A stretch of 64,000 nt of DNA, taken from Aureliella sp046290675. GTDB taxonomy: Bacteria > Planctomycetota > Planctomycetia > Pirellulales > Pirellulaceae. Location of the stretch: assembly GCA_046290675.1 (NCBI GenBank), contig JBKAHA010000005.1:248001-312000 (forward strand). The letters are read 5' to 3'. The notes below the pieces were generated by a model. That model did not search any database. It was not told the origin of the DNA and saw only the letters and a list, made by a program, of their open reading frames with translations. The translations under genes and the position numbers were made by a program. Below, in pieces: positions 60,122 to 64,000 of this stretch; the stretch's first letter is position 1, and every line of letters begins with the position of its first letter.

Positions 60122-62947
60122 TCACTTCGATTCATCTCGGTGTAGCGAGTAAATCACGAGAGACTCCGCAGCATGGTCGGCGGCTGGATATTTTCGCCTG
60201 CCTTTGGGTTTGGCGACGTCGGCCGCGTTATCATCCATCTTGTATCGAAGTTGAAGATCGCGATGGATTTTGGATTTCTCTTCCTCTCCCATCCGTTCGT
60301 ATACTGCCGCCAGATTCGCGTGGGCAGTCACGTCTTCGGAATCGACTTCCAGGACCTTCAAGAACTCCTGCTCTGCCTGCTGAAGGTAATTCTCGGCTGA
60401 GTCTCCTTGTCCTCTTGCACTGGCGATGTCCGATAGATCGAGCAGCGTTAGCGCTAAGGAGTTTCGGACTCGGAAATCCAAGCTGAAATCAAATTTGCGT
60501 TCTCGCCTTTCCTGCGTCTCGTCTTCAAGCACGCTTCGGAAACTCTTTTCTGCATCCTCCAAGTTGCCCTGCTGACGACTCACTTCGCCAATCAGCCAAG
60601 CTAGCGTCCATGCCGGCGGCGCAGGATCCATCTGGGCGGCTCGATTCAGTGATTCCGTCGCGCCATCCAGATCCCCTTCGGCGAATTGAACGCGAGCCAA
60701 ATTCAGAGGTCCATCGTAGCGGTCCAACTTGGCAACTTCTTTGAATGCATCGGCGGCCTGGCGTAGCTGGGACTTTCCTCTCAGTAGTAATCCAATGCCG
60801 TAGTCATTCCAACGTTGCCACTCCACCGGTAGCTTCCGTTCGAACATCGGAGACTCCGCAATCGAGCCATCTGATTTTTCGACACTTAGCCAGATTCGAT
60901 CGGTAGCCATGGTGGTAATCGGCAGCTCATTGATCGTCCCCGGTTCGCCGCGTCCGGCGAAATCCCGGTCACCATCCCGAAACTTCTCATTCATGAAGTC
61001 AATGTAACCTTGGTCGAACTTGCGGTATTGCAGTTTCAAGGTGATCTCGATCGGGCCGGACAGCTCTGATGGCAGCTCCAATCCATAATGCACTGTTTGG
61101 CCAGCCCCAGGAGGAATCTGGTGGTTGTAGAGCGGGACAAAGATGTCTTCGGCGTTACGCGTTGCCACTCGATCCCCGTTGCGATCGAGCATGAATACAT
61201 TCACGAAATGGGACCACTCATCGACTCGGCCTTGTTCGTCGATACGGCCACTGCGACCAATGACTTGGTCACCCGACTTGACTTCGATGTCCAGCCAGAG
61301 CTGATTGGAGTCAACCGTACCTTGTGTTAGGTGGTGCCCCAATTTCGTTGTACGAATCACGCTCTCGAGCAGGTAATTTTCACCCGCTTTGAGTGTTGGG
61401 TACTCGGGGCCAAGTGGAGCAATGAGTTCACCATCGATGGTTCCTTCTCGCCGAATTCCAAACAAATCGACTCGAGTCACGTCGATCAGGAGTTTCCGAG
61501 CCCTTTCAATCCAATCGTCATCGCCGCGCCAGTACGGTAAGGCCGTGTTCGCGCCAGGGAAAAAGTGGTCGTGTACGGCGAAGCCATCGAGTTTTTCGTC
61601 GAATCGTGCTCCGAATTCATCGGATCGCACCTTCGGCATATGACAGCCATTGCAATTCTCCTCGGCTTTCGGTGGATAGTAGAAGCTCGAAGCGCCATGG
61701 CCAGACACTCCACTGAGCAAGTAGCTGTCGTAGTGGTTCTGACCGCGTAGGAAGTCTTTGTAGGCGGTCAATTCCTTCGGTAGATGCACTTTGTGGCAGG
61801 TGCTACAGAATTCCGCAGACTTGTGCAACGGTTTGAGAAACGTCTTCTTATGGAAGCTGGGTTTTGCCTTCACAAGCAGTTCATTGATGCCCTTCAAAAT
61901 TGCGTTGTCGCTGTAAGTGAATGGGTACTGAATCGGCTCTTCAATCACATAATCCGCGTTGCCACGATTGCTGTTCACGTGGGTGATTGCGTGACACACT
62001 GTGCAAGTGATCCCGGCTTGACTGGTCGGATGGTTTACGTCGTCGTAGTCTTCTTGATCAAAAGCTCCTGAGAAGAACGGTACGGGATCGTGGCAACCAG
62101 CGCACCAGCGGGAAGCTTGGATACTGCCGTCGCGCTCGAGTACTTTTCGTCGCGTTTCACGGACGGAGTAGAGGTAAGCAGGATTGTTGAAGGAACTGAA
62201 GTGATGCGCGCTGTGGAACCAGTTGTCGTAAATGCCCTCATGGCATTTCATGCAATACTCGTCGTTTTGAAGGGCCTTTGCAGGAATGAAGTTGCCCGTG
62301 GAGGTGCGGGCGAGCGAAGGTTCAAAGTACTGGGCTCCTTCCTTGGGGCCGGCCTGGTTCCAGTCTCGCGGATCTTGGAGTTGGAAGAAGATCATCGCAC
62401 CGACACATGCGATGGTTGCCAACGCAATGCGGCGGCCGACATGCCACTTGATTCTCGGGCCGACCAAGCGGTGGAGCCAATACAGCCAGATCGCGCCAAG
62501 TGGTCCCAAGATGTGTGCCCAATAAACGGCATTGCGCAGCGCCGGTTGTTTGAGGTCAAATCCGAAGCTACGCGTGAGCAGAATTCCAGAGATGAGAATC
62601 ACCAGTGCGATAGCGAAGAGCGCGTAACCGATCTTGACTGCACGGCGATTTCGCCGGTTTCGTGCCGCTAGCATGTGCACGATACCAAATACGACCACGG
62701 GAACGATCAGGATTAGTCCGAGGGCCAAGTGCCCGAGGAACATGAATTGGTAAAACAAATCCTCGTAGACTTCTTCGGTGAAGTACTGGATCCATGTGAT
62801 CACCGACAAGTAAACGCCGTTCGCTAGCAGCAACGAGAACAACCCGAGCACGATGACCAGCATGATTCTCATGCGTGGGCTTATGACTCGCTTTGGCTTG
62901 GCTGCTGGTTTGACGTTCAGTAGATGGTCGAGCGATTCGGAACTCAT
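60122..62947 (-). CDS. Membrane pentahaem cytochrome c with TPRs
   Basis: A 941-residue protein with five helices in the first ~190 residues (28-52, 68-92, 106-126, 140-160 and 172-190). Histidines at 73, 91, 145 and 159 in helices 2 and 4 recall a b-type cytochrome. Five CxxCH haem c sites follow at 232, 282, 315, 381 and 432 (CMKCH, CAGCH, CTVCH, CSTCH, CNGCH), on the outer side. The stretch 440-700 is beta-rich, and the last ~200 residues are TPR repeats. It may carry electrons from the quinone pool to periplasmic partners. It appears to share an operon with the CRTAC1 gene. Confidence 0.9.
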   Translation of the reverse strand: MSSESLDHLLNVKPAAKPKRVISPRMRIMLVIVLGLFSLLLANGVYLSVITWIQYFTEEVYEDLFYQFMFLGHLALGLILIVPVVVFGIVHMLAARNRRNRRAVKIGYALFAIALVILISGILLTRSFGFDLKQPALRNAVYWAHILGPLGAIWLYWLHRLVGPRIKWHVGRRIALATIACVGAMIFFQLQDPRDWNQAGPKEGAQYFEPSLARTSTGNFIPAKALQNDEYCMKCHEGIYDNWFHSAHHFSSFNNPAYLYSVRETRRKVLERDGSIQASRWCAGCHDPVPFFSGAFDQEDYDDVNHPTSQAGITCTVCHAITHVNSNRGNADYVIEEPIQYPFTYSDNAILKGINELLVKAKPSFHKKTFLKPLHKSAEFCSTCHKVHLPKELTAYKDFLRGQNHYDSYLLSGVSGHGASSFYYPPKAEENCNGCHMPKVRSDEFGARFDEKLDGFAVHDHFFPGANTALPYWRGDDDWIERARKLLIDVTRVDLFGIRREGTIDGELIAPLGPEYPTLKAGENYLLESVIRTTKLGHHLTQGTVDSNQLWLDIEVKSGDQVIGRSGRIDEQGRVDEWSHFVNVFMLDRNGDRVATRNAEDIFVPLYNHQIPPGAGQTVHYGLELPSELSGPIEITLKLQYRKFDQGYIDFMNEKFRDGDRDFAGRGEPGTINELPITTMATDRIWLSVEKSDGSIAESPMFERKLPVEWQRWNDYGIGLLLRGKSQLRQAADAFKEVAKLDRYDGPLNLARVQFAEGDLDGATESLNRAAQMDPAPPAWTLAWLIGEVSRQQGNLEDAEKSFRSVLEDETQERRERKFDFSLDFRVRNSLALTLLDLSDIASARGQGDSAENYLQQAEQEFLKVLEVDSEDVTAHANLAAVYERMGEEEKSKIHRDLQLRYKMDDNAADVAKPKGRRKYPAADHAAESLVIYSLHRDESK

Positions 62948-63336
62948 GCCTAGATTCTCACGCTTTGGTGGAAATCACACGCAGGTGATTTCCGTTTCCG
63001 AGGAGTATTGATAATTCAAAAGGCCGCCTTCAAAACGGCAAGCCTAGGCCGAAAAGCGATTGCCCAAAAGACTTCGGGATTTCGAGACTTCTCGATTTGG
63101 GGGAGCCATAGGAACTCCATGCCATCTCAGAAGTCGTCCTGGCCCCACCAGGGGAGCATGCGATGTTGGAACGGGATTACCAGATGTTCAGAATCATCTT
63201 GTGGACCACGGGAGTAACCGCGGACACACGTCAGAAGCCGACCGGCTGGCTCTACCTAATCTGCTCTAGCACGTTCGACGTCGCAGAAAAAGCAAATGGT
63301 AGCTTGACCCAGATATAGGGCATCGATGCTAGGGGA
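62948..63336. other. Intergenic region upstream of the cytochrome gene
   Basis: A 389-base gap. Short frames exist on the plus strand but none has coding character. It should hold the cytochrome-operon promoter and the 3' end of the small secreted-protein transcript. Confidence 0.35.
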
Positions 63337-63819
63337 TCAGCGCACAATCGGAGGGCGCGTTGAGATCGCGAGATGCGGCATGCAGTAAGCCGTTGAGAAT
63401 TCCCCAAATGCATCACGCTTGCGGGGAGGCACTACTGAGCAAAAAGAGTCGAATAGCGGCGATGCAGAGTAGTTCGAATCCGATGTATTGATCGCGACTT
63501 CTTGAAAGGTCGACTTGCTTGGCGTTCCCCGACAATCGGGCCCTTCGCACGGAGATTGCTTAGTTGGTGCTTGGTAGTAGCTGAAACGCCCATTCTCATA
63601 AACTCGAATGACTGGCCCCTGAGTCCACCAATAGAAACTAGCAATTCGCCCCGAAGAAGCTCCGGACATCAGCACTTCATCCCCACCATGCCGGTAGTCA
63701 CAGCCACTTGCCAGAGCCGCAGAGGGAGCGCAAACGAAGCCGACCAACAACAAAATGATGGCTGTTGCTACCCTTTCGGCACCAAAGTGGATCGTCCTAG
63801 CTGTGCTTGCTGACTTCAT
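63337..63819 (-). CDS. Small secreted protein of unknown function
   Basis: A 160-residue protein with a signal peptide (ATAIILLLVGFVCAPSAALAS) cut near residue 38, then a mature part with six cysteines (in SGCDYR, SPCEGPDCRG, DSFCSVV, AYCMPH and so on) that could form disulfides. A SFYWWTQGPVIRVYENGRF stretch predicts a beta-hairpin. I do not recognise it. No Shine-Dalgarno is visible. It stands alone at the window's end, 181 bases from the edge. Confidence 0.65.
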   Translation of the reverse strand: MKSASTARTIHFGAERVATAIILLLVGFVCAPSAALASGCDYRHGGDEVLMSGASSGRIASFYWWTQGPVIRVYENGRFSYYQAPTKQSPCEGPDCRGTPSKSTFQEVAINTSDSNYSASPLFDSFCSVVPPRKRDAFGEFSTAYCMPHLAISTRPPIVR

Positions 63820-64000
63820 GACTTGAACGGGAACGATATCACGCGATTAGAGATTCAGTGTTGATCGTATCCACCCCCGCGGGAAGGGTCAACGAATACG
63901 GGCCGATTCCGGATGGTACTGGCGTTCTCTAGTGAGGTAATCCGCATTTTCGAACCAAACTTCACGGACCCTCGAATGCTGCTCCGGGGGGGCTGGGTAA

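Noticed and set aside
63468..63485. AGTTCGAATC sequence resembling a tRNA T-loop
   Set aside because: It lies inside the small secreted-protein gene, and no acceptor, D or anticodon stems can be drawn around it.

Overview
The window reads as chromosomal DNA from a planctomycete, most likely of the Rhodopirellula/Blastopirellula (Pirellulales) kind. The support is a giant surface protein with an N-terminal LEPR-XLL-like motif, a sulfatase joined to a sialidase-like domain, DUF1573, DUF3299 and DUF3467 proteins, a CRTAC1 (FG-GAP/ASPIC) protein beside a multihaem cytochrome with TPRs, a secreted CHAT protein, weak or absent Shine-Dalgarno sequences at many genes, and small dispersed operons. This placement rests on family knowledge and was not tested by a search. 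I see no rRNA, tRNA, CRISPR array, insertion sequence or prophage.

Layout. 1-3.3 kb: the 3' end of a polysaccharide-export gene, a YheT-type hydrolase, then an adenosine-kinase-like pfkB gene with thpR. 3.3-7.9 kb: a minus-strand fatty-acid block, rpmF-fabD-fabG-acpP-fabF, without plsX and fabH; rpmF has its own promoter and terminator. 8.3-15.9 kb: secreted or membrane proteins (a CPFC protein, two DUF3299-like paralogues, a DUF1573 protein), then a minus-strand trio of response regulator, zinc-ribbon membrane protein and an unknown protein. 16.5-23 kb: RNase R, then a minus-strand operon of a proline-rich single-pass protein, a CpsD-like ATPase with a substituted Walker A lysine, and an ExeA-like AAA ATPase. 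23.5-31.7 kb: B12-dependent methionine synthase, a lipoprotein, a NaChBac-like voltage-gated channel, Maf and a double DUF3467 protein.

31.9-37.2 kb: a translationally coupled ABC-2 exporter operon. 37.5-40.3 kb: M19 dipeptidase, a thioesterase and a tandem-ACT protein. 40.8-48.4 kb: the surface protein (thioredoxin-like, cyclophilin, Ig-like, cohesin-like and cadherin-like modules) and the sulfatase/sialidase fusion. 48.8-54.7 kb: an HU-like protein with clear promoter and terminator, an SF1 helicase with a nuclease-like tail, a HAD phosphatase, a DUF3754 protein and a small lipoprotein. 55-64 kb: a TPR-CHAT protein lacking the catalytic histidine, the CRTAC1/pentahaem cytochrome pair and a small secreted protein.

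Themes. Housekeeping metabolism (fatty acids, methionine/C1, nucleoside salvage, RNA turnover) alternates with envelope functions (polysaccharide export, export ATPases, surface adhesion or folding, sulfated-glycan degradation, periplasmic electron transfer). The best candidates for undescribed biology are the cytochrome/CRTAC1 pair, the surface foldase-adhesin, the histidine-less CHAT protein, the Walker-A-altered export ATPase operon and the helicase-nuclease. None is proven novel from sequence alone.
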